Shown piece by piece: positions 49,657 to 58,497 of a stretch of 64,000 nucleotides of DNA. Numbering within the stretch: the stretch's first letter is position 1; each line of letters starts with the position of its first letter. The stretch comes from VRUE01 sp033856275. GTDB lineage: Bacteria; Actinomycetota; Thermoleophilia; Solirubrobacterales; 70-9. Where the stretch lies: NCBI GenBank assembly GCA_033856275.1, contig JAWVFJ010000038.1:1-64000 (forward strand), read 5' to 3'. The position numbers and the translations under genes are program-made. Below the pieces are notes generated by a model, which had not been told where the DNA came from, did not search any database, and saw only the letters and a program-made list of their open reading frames with translations.

Positions 49657-52086
49657 TTGCCTGAGAAGATGAAGCCGGCCGCGGCGCAGAAAGACGGAGC
49701 TGCCTCCTACGGGGCCAAGGACATCACCGTCCTCGAAGGCCTCGAAGCGGTTCGCAAGCGGCCCGGCATGTACATCGGCTCGACCGGGCCCCGTGGCCTG
49801 CACCACCTGGTCTACGAGGTCGTCGACAACTCGGTCGACGAGGCCCTGGCCGGTCACTGCGACCACGTCCGCGTGGTCCTCCATCCCGACAACAGCTGCA
49901 CGGTCGCCGACAACGGCCGCGGCATCCCGGTCGATGAACTCAAGAAGGAGAAGCGCCCCGCTGCCGAGGTGGTGCTGACGACCCTGCACGCTGGCGGCAA
50001 GTTCGGCGACGGTGAGGGCTACAAGGTCTCCGGGGGCCTGCACGGAGTGGGGATCTCGGTCGTCAATGCTCTCTCCGAGCAGCTCCATCTCGAAATCAGC
50101 CGCGACGGTGCGGTCTGGACCCAGGACTACGCGCGGGGCAAGCCGCAGGCGGATCTCACCAAGGGCGAGGCGACCGATTCGACCGGGACCACGATCACCT
50201 TCCAGCCCGACGACGAGATCTTCGACGAGCTCGAGTTCGACTACGCCGTCCTCGCCGAGCGGCTGCGCGAGACCGCTTTCCTTACCCGCGGCTTGAAGAT
50301 CGAGCTGATCGATGAGCGCGCCGCCGGCCAGAGCGACACCTTCCACTACGAGGGCGGCATCGTCGACTTCGTCGCCCACCTCAACGAAAACAAGGACGCC
50401 CTGCACCGCAAGACCGTCTACTTCGAGGGGGAGACCGAGGACGGCCAGGTCGAGGTGGCGATGCAGTGGAACTCCTCCTACCAGGAATCCGTCTTCAGCT
50501 TTGCCAACAACATCAACACCCACGAGGGTGGCTCCCACCTCTCAGGTTTCCGCTCGGCGCTGACCCGCACGCTTAATGCCTACGCGCGCGGCAAAGGGCT
50601 GCTCAAAGAGAAAGACGAGAACCTCACCGGCGACGACGTCCGCGAGGGACTGACCGCGGTGATCTCGGTCAAGCTCGCCGACCCGCAGTTCGAGGGTCAG
50701 ACAAAGACCAAGCTCGGCAACCCGCCGGTCGAGGGCCTGGTCAAGGAGACGGTCAACCGCAAGCTGGGCGAGTTCTTCGAGGAGAACCCCGGCGAAGCGA
50801 AACGTATTGTCGGCAAGGCTGTCGACGCAGCCAGGGCGCGTCAGGCGGCGCGCAAGGCCCGCGACCTGACCCGGCGCAAGTCGGCGTTGGAGAACTCGAC
50901 CCTGCCGGGCAAGCTCGCGGATTGCACTGTGCGCGATCCGGCTCTCGCCGAGCTGTTCATAGTCGAGGGTGATTCCGCGGGCGGCTCCGCCAAGCAAGGG
51001 CGCGATCGCAACACCCAGGCAGTGCTGCCGCTGCGCGGCAAGATCATCAACGTCGAGAAGGCGCGGATCGACAAGGTCCTTTCCAACAACGAGATCCAGG
51101 CGCTGATCACCGCCGTCGGCACCGGCATCCGCGAGGAGTTCGACGTCAAAGAGGCCCGCTACCACAAGGTCGTGCTGATGACCGACGCTGACGTCGACGG
51201 CGCCCACATCCGCACGCTGGTGCTGACCTTCCTCTATCGCGAGATGCCGGAGCTGATCGAGGCGGGCTACGTCTACATCGCCAAGCCACCCCTCTACAAG
51301 CTGAAAAACGGCAAGCAGGAAACCTACGTCGAGAAGGAGTCCGAGCTCGAGGAGCTGCTGCTCCGCGACAAGCTCGAGCAGATGGAGGTGAGCGATGCCG
51401 AGGGCGCCTCGCACAAGCTGACCGCGACCCGCTGGCAGCGCTTCAACCGCCGGCTGAAGGAGCACGAGGGCTGGGCCGATTCGCTGCAGGCCGATTTCGG
51501 CCATGAGCTGGTCCGCTTCCTCGGCGAGTCGGAAGTGCTCGACAGGGGAGTCACCTCGCTGGCCGAGGTGAAGGACGTGATCAACGGCGACGCCGGCGAG
51601 GTCGAGCCTTTCGACACGGAGATCGTCTCCGAATCTGGCGACGAGATCCTCGTCCGCGCGGTTCACCGGCGCGACGGGTTGGCCAAGGCCTTCGAGCTCA
51701 CCGCCGGCCTCTTCGAGTCGCACGACTACCGGCGGCTGATCGAATCGCACGCGGAGCTGTTGAGCCAGGTAGGGCGGCCGCCTTTCAAGGTCTTGCTCGA
51801 TCAGAAAGAGCGTACGGCCGAGTCGTTTGCCGAGCTGCGGCGGATGGTGATGGAGCTTGCTCGCCAGGGCGTGACGATGCAGCGCTTCAAGGGCCTGGGC
51901 GAGATGAATGCCGAACAGCTGCGCGAGACGACAATGGACCCCGCAAGCCGCACGCTGGAGCGGGTACGGATCGACGACGCGGCAATGGCCGAGAAGATCT
52001 TCACCGACCTGATGGGCGACAAGGTCGAGCCGCGCAAGGCGTTCATCGAACGCCACGCGAAGGAGGTCAGGTTCCTTGACGTCTAG
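49657..52086 (+). CDS. gyrB: DNA gyrase subunit B
   Basis: An 809-residue type IIA topoisomerase subunit. The GHKL ATPase region (VVDNSVDEA, NGRGIPV, GGLHGVGISVVNALSE) is followed by the transducer and a TOPRIM domain with EGDSAGGSAKQGRDR, PLRGKIINVEKA and DADVDGAHI. With the GyrA subunit it introduces negative supercoils. The TTG start at 49657 has GGAAGGGA four bases upstream. It is followed by gyrA after three bases. The gene has its own leader with a hairpin, described separately. Confidence 0.98.
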   Translation: MPEKMKPAAAQKDGAASYGAKDITVLEGLEAVRKRPGMYIGSTGPRGLHHLVYEVVDNSVDEALAGHCDHVRVVLHPDNSCTVADNGRGIPVDELKKEKRPAAEVVLTTLHAGGKFGDGEGYKVSGGLHGVGISVVNALSEQLHLEISRDGAVWTQDYARGKPQADLTKGEATDSTGTTITFQPDDEIFDELEFDYAVLAERLRETAFLTRGLKIELIDERAAGQSDTFHYEGGIVDFVAHLNENKDALHRKTVYFEGETEDGQVEVAMQWNSSYQESVFSFANNINTHEGGSHLSGFRSALTRTLNAYARGKGLLKEKDENLTGDDVREGLTAVISVKLADPQFEGQTKTKLGNPPVEGLVKETVNRKLGEFFEENPGEAKRIVGKAVDAARARQAARKARDLTRRKSALENSTLPGKLADCTVRDPALAELFIVEGDSAGGSAKQGRDRNTQAVLPLRGKIINVEKARIDKVLSNNEIQALITAVGTGIREEFDVKEARYHKVVLMTDADVDGAHIRTLVLTFLYREMPELIEAGYVYIAKPPLYKLKNGKQETYVEKESELEELLLRDKLEQMEVSDAEGASHKLTATRWQRFNRRLKEHEGWADSLQADFGHELVRFLGESEVLDRGVTSLAEVKDVINGDAGEVEPFDTEIVSESGDEILVRAVHRRDGLAKAFELTAGLFESHDYRRLIESHAELLSQVGRPPFKVLLDQKERTAESFAELRRMVMELARQGVTMQRFKGLGEMNAEQLRETTMDPASRTLERVRIDDAAMAEKIFTDLMGDKVEPRKAFIERHAKEVRFLDV

Positions 52087-52089
52087 CGA

Positions 52090-54621
52090 TTGGCGGGTGA
52101 TCTAGTGGAGGGCGCCGAAGCACTCACCGGAGGGCGGATCGAGGAGCGTGAGCTGACCAACGAGATGCGCTCGTCGTATCTCGACTACGCGATGAGCGTG
52201 ATCGTCGGCCGGGCACTGCCGGACGTGCGCGACGGCCTCAAGCCGGTGCACCGTCGCGTGCTCTACGCGATGCACGACCTCGCTCTGCAGCCCAACCGGC
52301 CCTACCGAAAGTCCGCCTTCATCGTCGGTGAGGTGATGGGCAAGTACCACCCGCATGGCGACAGCGCGATCTACGACACCCTCGCCCGCATGGCGCAGCC
52401 CTTCTCGCTGCGCTACATGCTCGTCGACGGCCAGGGCAACTTCGGCTCGATCGACGACGACCCGCCGGCCGCGATGCGGTACACCGAGGCTCGCCTGGCG
52501 CGCCTCTCGACCGAGCTGCTGCGCGACATCGAGGCGGACACGGTCGAGTGGGGACCGAACTACGACGAGTCCCAGCAGGAGCCGCTGGTCCTGCCGGCCC
52601 GCTTCCCCAACCTGCTGGTCAACGGTTCGGCCGGGATCGCGGTCGGGATGGCGACCAACATCCCGCCGCACAACCTGAGCGAGTCGATCGGCGCGGTCAA
52701 GGCCTACATCGCCAACCCCGGCATCGACCTTGCCGGGCTGATGGAGCACGTCAAAGGCCCCGACTTTCCCGGCGGAGGAATCATGAGCGCCGAAGGGATT
52801 CGCGACGCCTACGCCTCGGGCCGAGCCTCGGTGCGGATCCGCGCCCGCGCCCACGTCGAGCCGATCAAGGGCGGCCGCGACGCAATCGTCGTCACCGAGC
52901 TGCCCTTTCAAGTCAAGAAGGGCGGCGACGGCGGCCTGATCACGAAGATCGCCGACCTCGTCCGCGACAAAAAAATCACCGGCATCTCCGACCTGCGCGA
53001 CGAGTCCGACCGTTCCGGCATGCGCCTTGTGATCGAGACCAAGCGCGGCGGCGACCCCCCCGAGGTCGTGCTCAACCAGCTCTACAAGCGCACCGCGATG
53101 CAGAGCACCTTCGGCGTCAACATGGTCGCCCTGGTCGACGGCGTGCCGCGCACGCTCAGTCTCAAGGAGCTGATTGAGCACTACGTCAGTCACCAGCGCG
53201 AGGTCGTGATCCGCCGCACGCAGTACGAGCTGCGCCGTGCTGAGGCCCGCGCCCACATCCTCGAGGGTCTGCTGATCGCGCTCGACAACCTCGACGCGGT
53301 GATCGAGCTGATCCGCGGCTCAGCGGATACGGAGACAGCGAAGGCCGGTCTGATCGAGCGCTTCGAGCTGTCCGAAGAGCAGGCGCAGGCGATCCTCGAC
53401 ATGCGCCTCGCCCGCCTCACCGCGCTGGAGTCCGACAAGCTGCGCGAGGAGCACGAAGAACTAGCCAAGCGGATCGCCGAGTTGCGCGCGGTCCTCGGCG
53501 ACCCGGCCCGGATCGACGCGGTGATCGTCGAGGAGCTCGACGAGGTCGACAAGCGCTACGGCGACGAGCGTCGCACCGAGGTCACCCACTTCGAGGGCGA
53601 CATGAACATCGAGGACATGATCGCCGACCAGCAGATGGTGATTTCGATCACCCACTCGGGCTACGCCAAGCGCCTCCCTCTCGCGACCTATAGGCAGCAG
53701 CACCGCGGCGGCCGTGGCGTGATGGGGATGGACCTGAAGGAGGACGACTACATCGAGCACCTGCACATCTGCTCGACCCATGACTTCCTGCTCTTCTTCA
53801 CTAACCGCGGCAAGGTCTACCGGCTCAAGGTCTACGAGTTGCCGGAGGGCACGCGCACAGCGAAAGGGCGCGCCCTGGTCAACGTCCTGCCCCTGCGCGA
53901 CGGTGAGAAGGTGACGGCGGTGATTCCGACCCGCGACTTCAGCGAGAACAAGTACCTCGTCTTCGCCACCGCCCAGGGCCTGGTCAAGAAGACCGAGTTC
54001 AAGGCCTACAACACGCCGATTCGCGCCGACGGGATCATCGCGATCAAGATCCGCGACACCGATGAACTGGTCCAGGTGCGGTTGACCTCAGGCGACGACG
54101 ACATCCTGCTCGTCTCCAAGTCCGGACATGCCTCGCGCTTCTCCGAGGAAGCGGTGCGCCCGATGGGCCGCGACACCAGCGGCGTCAAGGGAATGAACGT
54201 CTCCGCCAAAGTCAACGGCAAATCGAACAGGGTGTTGGCGATGGACGTCGCCCGCGACGACTCTGAGCTCTTCGTCGTCACCGAGAACGGCTACGGCAAG
54301 CGCACCTCGGTCGCCGAGTACCCGGTCAAGGGGCGCGGCACCAAGGGTGTGCTGACGGCGAAGTTGACGGAAAAGAAGGGCGGCCTCGCCGGCGCCCTGA
54401 TCGTCCGCGAGCACCAGGACCTCCTCTTCATCTCCCAGAACGGCATGGTCCAGCGGACTCGGGCCGGCGGCATCTCCCAGATGGGCCGACCGACCCAGGG
54501 GGTGCGGGTGATGAACATGAAGGACGACGACTGCGTCTCAGCCGTAGCTCTCGTGGTCGACGACGATTCACCTGTGGACGAGCCGGACGGGCAAGAGCAG
54601 CTGCCTGAGCCGTTCGAGTAG
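52090..54621 (+). CDS. gyrA: DNA gyrase subunit A
   Basis: An 843-residue subunit carrying the catalytic tyrosine in the AAMRYTEARL region and the C-terminal DNA-wrapping beta-pinwheel. The GyrA-box variant QHRGGRG confirms gyrase rather than topoisomerase IV. The quinolone region reads HPHGDSAIYD, so the usual Ser and Asp positions are intact. The TTG at 52090 or the GTG at 52105 may start translation; both precede the conserved segment EELTNEMRSSYLDYAM by about 20 residues. Confidence 0.97.
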   Translation: MAGDLVEGAEALTGGRIEERELTNEMRSSYLDYAMSVIVGRALPDVRDGLKPVHRRVLYAMHDLALQPNRPYRKSAFIVGEVMGKYHPHGDSAIYDTLARMAQPFSLRYMLVDGQGNFGSIDDDPPAAMRYTEARLARLSTELLRDIEADTVEWGPNYDESQQEPLVLPARFPNLLVNGSAGIAVGMATNIPPHNLSESIGAVKAYIANPGIDLAGLMEHVKGPDFPGGGIMSAEGIRDAYASGRASVRIRARAHVEPIKGGRDAIVVTELPFQVKKGGDGGLITKIADLVRDKKITGISDLRDESDRSGMRLVIETKRGGDPPEVVLNQLYKRTAMQSTFGVNMVALVDGVPRTLSLKELIEHYVSHQREVVIRRTQYELRRAEARAHILEGLLIALDNLDAVIELIRGSADTETAKAGLIERFELSEEQAQAILDMRLARLTALESDKLREEHEELAKRIAELRAVLGDPARIDAVIVEELDEVDKRYGDERRTEVTHFEGDMNIEDMIADQQMVISITHSGYAKRLPLATYRQQHRGGRGVMGMDLKEDDYIEHLHICSTHDFLLFFTNRGKVYRLKVYELPEGTRTAKGRALVNVLPLRDGEKVTAVIPTRDFSENKYLVFATAQGLVKKTEFKAYNTPIRADGIIAIKIRDTDELVQVRLTSGDDDILLVSKSGHASRFSEEAVRPMGRDTSGVKGMNVSAKVNGKSNRVLAMDVARDDSELFVVTENGYGKRTSVAEYPVKGRGTKGVLTAKLTEKKGGLAGALIVREHQDLLFISQNGMVQRTRAGGISQMGRPTQGVRVMNMKDDDCVSAVALVVDDDSPVDEPDGQEQLPEPFE

Positions 54622-54652
54622 GGGTGTCTCCGACGCCCTCAGCCGGACCGCT

Positions 54653-54670
54653 AGCTCTGCGTCAAGAGCT
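54653..54670. terminator. weak hairpin between convergent gyrA and a small gene
   Basis: AGCTCT (54653-54658) and AGAGCT (54665-54670) form a 6-bp stem in the 40-base convergent gap, with its right arm overlapping the small gene's stop. No strong T-tract follows, so a role as a bidirectional terminator is uncertain. Confidence 0.35.
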
Positions 54671-55021
54671 GAAGATGTAGTCGACGATGGTGATGCAGCC
54701 GCTCAGGTGCCTGGGGCTTGGCTCGCTGGCGTTTTCGATTCGAGTGGCGGACCAGCAGCCGAGGCCATGGACGTCGACCCTGTAGCTGACGTCTCCGCTG
54801 AACTGGGAGTCATGGCGGCTGCAGGCCCAAGCGTCGTTGTGTAGGTGACGGCAGGCTCCCGAGGAGAGCGAGCTACCGACCGAAGCCTGCAGTGCCCCAC
54901 CATCGACTCCGAGAATGGCTGTGGGGCGACAGGCGAAGAAGGCAAGGAACGCGAGGACGACGAGGCTTGCTCCGATCCAGGCCATTGTCGCGAGGCGCCT
55001 TGAGGATCTACGATTGTCCAC
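54662..55021 (-). CDS. small secreted or membrane-anchored cysteine-containing protein
   Basis: A 119-residue protein with a basic N-terminus and one hydrophobic helix (ATMAWIGASLVVLAFLAFFA), then an external domain with cysteines in SSGAC, AWAC, LGCW and SGC, probably two disulfides. I do not recognise the family. The start GTG at 55021 has TAGGAT six bases upstream, so the mRNA should be leaderless. It converges with gyrA. Confidence 0.65.
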   Translation of the reverse strand: MDNRRSSRRLATMAWIGASLVVLAFLAFFACRPTAILGVDGGALQASVGSSLSSGACRHLHNDAWACSRHDSQFSGDVSYRVDVHGLGCWSATRIENASEPSPRHLSGCITIVDYIFSS

Positions 55022-55027
55022 GCGAGA

Positions 55028-55033
55028 ATCCTA
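55028..55033 (-). promoter_or_regulatory. -10 box of the small cysteine-containing protein gene (leaderless type)
   Basis: TAGGAT on the minus strand, six bases before the GTG at 55021; it sits in the 26-base gap after the HNH gene. Confidence 0.45.
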
Positions 55034-55047
55034 ATCAGCGCGTCCCC

Positions 55048-55554
55048 CTACGCTGCGGCCGGAAGGTACTGCTGCCAGTTATCGGGAATGCTTGGACTGG
55101 CCACCTGAATAAAGACTGTGGGCCCCGGCGCCTTCGGGGCGATCTTCGGGTGCATGTGGATCTCGCGGGGGAGGCGGTTGCCCTTGCGGCGGTTGCAGGA
55201 TGCGCAGGCGGCGACGATGTTCTCCCAGACGGATTTGCCGCCGCGGCTGCGGGGGATCACGTGGTCGACCGTGAGGCCAGACTTGCGGGAGCCGCAGTAT
55301 TGGCAGGTCCATGAATCCCGCGCCAGCACCGCGCGGCGAGTGATCTTCCTCCTGTGCGCTTCCCTAGGGATCCGCACGTAGTTGGTCAGACGGATCACGT
55401 CGGGGCGCTCCATCGTCATGTGCTCGGAGTGGATCGCGCCCTCGCGGCGCTCGAGCAGCTCGGCCTTTTCCTTCAAAAGCAGCACAGCCGCCCTTCTCAA
55501 CGTGCACACGTTGATCGGCTCATACGTCGCATTGAGAACAAGGACGCGTGCCAT
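55048..55554 (-). CDS. HNH endonuclease family protein
   Basis: A 168-residue protein. The opening ARVLVLNATYEPINVCTLRR is followed by an HNH zinc/metal module: CQYCG, TVDHVIPRSRGGKSVWENIV and ACASCNRRKGNRLP. Genes of this kind are common single-copy housekeeping genes in actinobacteria; the target is not known. The start is the ATG at 55554; the frame to 55827 overlaps pheA and is not conserved. TAGAAT eleven bases upstream overlaps the pheA stop codon. Confidence 0.88.
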   Translation of the reverse strand: MARVLVLNATYEPINVCTLRRAAVLLLKEKAELLERREGAIHSEHMTMERPDVIRLTNYVRIPREAHRRKITRRAVLARDSWTCQYCGSRKSGLTVDHVIPRSRGGKSVWENIVAACASCNRRKGNRLPREIHMHPKIAPKAPGPTVFIQVASPSIPDNWQQYLPAAA

Positions 55555-55565
55555 ATTGCTCGGGA

Positions 55566-55571
55566 ATTCTA
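55566..55571 (-). promoter_or_regulatory. -10 box of the HNH gene (near-leaderless)
   Basis: TAGAAT on the minus strand, eleven bases before the ATG at 55554. It overlaps the pheA stop codon (55569-55571). Confidence 0.45.
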
Positions 55572-56405
55572 CGCAGTCGGGTAGGAGCCCAAGATCCGAA
55601 CCGAATCGGCCTTGCCCCGCAGCGCCTTCACAGCCTCGTTCACGGCTGGCTGGGAAAGCGCTCCCTCGAGGTCGCAAAAGAACATGTAGCGGCCCAATTC
55701 GAGGCGCAACGGGCGCGACTCGATGCGGGTCAGGTTGACCTCGCGGCTGGAGAACTCCCGCAGCGCGTCGACCAGCGCGCCGGGATGGTCCTCGCCCAGC
55801 TCCGAGAAGACCAGTGACGTCTTCCAAGCGTGCCCGCCGACCGGCTCGGTTCCTTCCGGCGCGATCCAGACGAAGCGGGTGACGTTGTTGGTCTCGTCCT
55901 CGATCCCTTCGCGCAGGATCGTGCAGCCGTAGAGCTCGGCCGCCGCGTGGGCGCCTATCGCCGCCCAGGGCGCCTCGGACTCGCTGACGGACTTGACTGC
56001 CTCGGCGGTGCTCTCGACGCCCTGCAGCGAGGCACGGGAAAGCTCATCGCGGAGGAAGCGCGCGCATTGCGCCAACGGCTGGGGATGCGACACCACCCGC
56101 TCGATCCGGTCCAGCTCGAGCGGTGTGCGGACGATAAGCACCGGCCGCACGGCAAAGTCGTACTCGCCGACGATCGTCACCCCCTGGGCGTCGAACGCGA
56201 GGGCGTCGAGGGTGCTGCGCACCGAACCCTCGATTGAGTTCTCGAAGGGAACGAGAGCGCGCTCAGCCTCGCCGCGCTCAACCGCGAGGATCGCGTCGCG
56301 GATCGTCGGCGTTCGCAGCGACTCGTAGCCGACGCCCGCCTCGAGCGCCTCCCGCAGGGCATCCTCGGTGAAGGTCCCGGCCGGTCCCAGATAGGCGATC
56401 CGCAC
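55569..56405 (-). CDS. pheA: prephenate dehydratase
   Basis: A 278-residue two-domain enzyme converting prephenate to phenylpyruvate in phenylalanine synthesis. It opens with the family sequence RIAYLGPAGTFTEDAL, shows VPFENSIEGSVRSTLDAL and the catalytic Thr in NNVTRFVWI, and ends in an ACT domain (TSLVFSELGEDHPGALVDAL, with LTRIESRP). The ACT domain gives feedback control by phenylalanine. The start is GTG at 56405, 11 bases after the CARDB-like gene. Confidence 0.95.
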   Translation of the reverse strand: MRIAYLGPAGTFTEDALREALEAGVGYESLRTPTIRDAILAVERGEAERALVPFENSIEGSVRSTLDALAFDAQGVTIVGEYDFAVRPVLIVRTPLELDRIERVVSHPQPLAQCARFLRDELSRASLQGVESTAEAVKSVSESEAPWAAIGAHAAAELYGCTILREGIEDETNNVTRFVWIAPEGTEPVGGHAWKTSLVFSELGEDHPGALVDALREFSSREVNLTRIESRPLRLELGRYMFFCDLEGALSQPAVNEAVKALRGKADSVRILGSYPTA

Positions 56406-56416
56406 GAGGGGAGCCC

Positions 56417-57460
56417 CTATTCGAAGGCGACCGTGTAGCTGGCTTCGTTGTTCGTCGCGACCTGCTCCCCCGGCACCGTGTCGACTTTGATTTCCAGCGT
56501 CACTTCGCCACTCGGCGCCGGGGTCAGCGGGATCACCGCGGTCGAGGATTCGCCGGCGCCGATGCTGTCGATCGTGCCCGAGAGCGTGGTTCCACCGCTG
56601 ACCGAGACCGAGACGTTGATCCCGTTCTCGGTCGATTCCCCCTGATTTTCAACTTCAACTTCAACTTCGGGGGTGCCTTCGCTGCTGACCGAAGTGGTCG
56701 ATTCGGGGGTGAGTTCAGTGCCGTTAATGCTGGTGCTGATCAGGCCGAGGCCGTGCACGCTCGTCGTTTCCGAGCTGCTCGAACCGCTCACAGAGGCAAG
56801 TGAGGCGCTGACTTCGCTTTCGTCGAGCCAGCGGGTTTCGTCGGGCAGGAAGACGCTTTTCGGCACGTCAGAGCCATCGATGCCGTTGGCGGCAAGGACG
56901 CCGTTGATCTCGGGCCGCACCACCGCCGCATAGAGGACATCGGCGGCAAGCAGCTTCCGCATCTGCATCGCGATGCTTTTTGTCGCTTGTTGCGACCCGA
57001 CGTCGCCGAGTGCCGTGCTCATCTTTTCGGCGATTTCGCTCATCGCGCTCGCCCGCAACTCGTAGACCAGTTCGAGCGCGTTCTGGGCGTGGCTCATGTC
57101 GCCCGGCGTGTCGAGGCCGTCGACGCGGCTGGCGTAGTTGTCCATCGCGCTGCGGTCGGCACTGACCTGGTTGATGAATTCGGTCACCGAAAGGCTGCCT
57201 GGGTCTTCGAGCTTGTCGAAGAAGGCTTTGCTCCTCTGCTTGGTCTCTTCGACGATCTGGGTGACGTTGCGGGCATAGTCGCTGAGCGCCCGACTCTTGC
57301 GCGCGTCGAGACAGCCCTTGACTCCGAGCACGATCAAGATCAGCAGCAAGAGGCCGCCGCCGAGAGCAAGGCCACGGCGCAGCAGGATCTGTTGCCGTTC
57401 AGGGCGACGGCGTGGCCGTGGCCGTCGACCCGGCCGGGTTGAGGGGGAAGAATCCTCCAA
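56417..57460 (-). CDS. membrane-anchored coiled protein with CARDB-like domain
   Basis: About 347 residues. A basic cytoplasmic segment rich in arginine and proline precedes a membrane helix (LALGGGLLLLILIVLGV). It is followed by a helical domain (about 60-210, with ARNVTQIVEETKQRS) and a C-terminal beta-sandwich of the CARDB type rich in Val/Thr/Ser/Gly. It is probably an extracytoplasmic adhesion or sensor-like protein. The start is TTG at 57460, away from the divergent kinase; the longer frame to 57517 is not favoured. It is transcribed with pheA. Function unknown. Confidence 0.7.
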   Translation of the reverse strand: MEDSSPSTRPGRRPRPRRRPERQQILLRRGLALGGGLLLLILIVLGVKGCLDARKSRALSDYARNVTQIVEETKQRSKAFFDKLEDPGSLSVTEFINQVSADRSAMDNYASRVDGLDTPGDMSHAQNALELVYELRASAMSEIAEKMSTALGDVGSQQATKSIAMQMRKLLAADVLYAAVVRPEINGVLAANGIDGSDVPKSVFLPDETRWLDESEVSASLASVSGSSSSETTSVHGLGLISTSINGTELTPESTTSVSSEGTPEVEVEVENQGESTENGINVSVSVSGGTTLSGTIDSIGAGESSTAVIPLTPAPSGEVTLEIKVDTVPGEQVATNNEASYTVAFE

Positions 57461-57516
57461 GAAGCAGGGAGTATGTCGCAGGAGGAAGCGGATTCGCGGC
57501 GAAGGCGGAGAGTGCA

Positions 57517-58437
57517 TTGGTCGGTTCGCTTGTCCTCAACCGCTTCTTGATCGAGCGCCGCATCGGCAGCGGCGGCTTCGGCACGGTCTACGAGGCGTGG
57601 GACGGTCGCCTCGAGCGGCCGGTCGCCGTCAAGGCGATCGAATCGAGTGGCTCTGAGGGTTCGGACCGGGTGTTGCGCGAGGCCCAGGCAGCAGCTCGCC
57701 TCAATCACCCCGGGATCGTCACGCTGTATGAGATGGGCGAGGAGGACGGCAACGCCCTGCTCGTTACCGAGCTGGTCGACGGCACGACGCTCGCCCGCTT
57801 GAATCGCGACGGCACGCTCAGCGACCGCGAGATCGGTGAGATCGGCGCCGATCTCTGCGAGGCGCTCGACCATGCCCACGAGCGCGCCGTCGTGCACCGC
57901 GACATCAAGCCGCAGAACGTACTCGTCACCGACGGAGGAGAGCCGAGCGCGAAGCTGATGGACTTCGGTGTCGCCCGCCTCACCGACGCCGCCGCGCTGA
58001 CCGCGCCCGGCGACGTCGTCGGCACCCTCGCCTACATGGCGCCCGAGCAAGCAGAGGGTCATGCTGTCGGCCCCGCCGCCGATGTCTACGCCCTGGCCCT
58101 GATGCTGTACGAGAGCTGGAGCGGCGAGCACCCGACCCGGCGCTCGACTCCGGCGGCCACGGCGCGCGCGATCGGCGCCCGGATGAGGCCGCTGCGCAGG
58201 CTGCGCTCAGACCTGCCGCACGAGCTCTGTGACACGGTCGACGCCTGCCTGGAAACCCGTCCGGATCGGCGTCCGTCCTTGGAGGAGTTGGGCGGCGCGA
58301 TCGAAAGCTCGCTCGACCGCCTCGCGGAGCATCCTCCCCGCAGCGAGCGTTCTTTGTCCTTGCGTCTTGGCGCGATCGCCCTCGCCGCAGCCCTTGGCGC
58401 CTGGCTCGCCGTCGGTCACGGCGTCCTGCTCCCGTAG
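57517..58437 (+). CDS. Ser/Thr protein kinase (PknB-like catalytic domain)
   Basis: About 306 residues with a complete Hanks-type kinase domain: glycine loop IGSGGFGTVYEA, VAVKAIE lysine, HRDIKPQN catalytic loop, DFGVARL and GTLAYMAPEQ. The C-terminus has one membrane helix (LGAIALAAALGAWLAVGHG) with almost nothing outside, so it lacks PASTA or other sensor domains. The TTG at 57517 is preferred over the ATG at 57412, because the latter would overlap the divergent gene. A GGAGAG lies four bases upstream. It precedes the fha/pstP cluster. Confidence 0.88.
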   Translation: MVGSLVLNRFLIERRIGSGGFGTVYEAWDGRLERPVAVKAIESSGSEGSDRVLREAQAAARLNHPGIVTLYEMGEEDGNALLVTELVDGTTLARLNRDGTLSDREIGEIGADLCEALDHAHERAVVHRDIKPQNVLVTDGGEPSAKLMDFGVARLTDAAALTAPGDVVGTLAYMAPEQAEGHAVGPAADVYALALMLYESWSGEHPTRRSTPAATARAIGARMRPLRRLRSDLPHELCDTVDACLETRPDRRPSLEELGGAIESSLDRLAEHPPRSERSLSLRLGAIALAAALGAWLAVGHGVLLP

Positions 58438-58497
58438 GATTTCAGCCGGCCTTCCCGCCAACCGGGGCGTTGGCCGCGCTCGCGAAAAGGAGCCACG

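Noticed and set aside
50542..52056. Long antisense ORFs (504 aa here; also 384 aa at 52102-53256 and 421 aa at 4393-5658) opposite conserved genes
   Set aside because: They lie opposite gyrB, gyrA, dnaB and the DnaC-like gene and result from high third-position GC content. They show no family motifs and have odd, repetitive composition.
57412..57516. Earlier ATG start for the Ser/Thr kinase at 57517
   Set aside because: It would overlap the divergent gene at 56417-57460 and adds a non-conserved, low-complexity stretch before the kinase domain.
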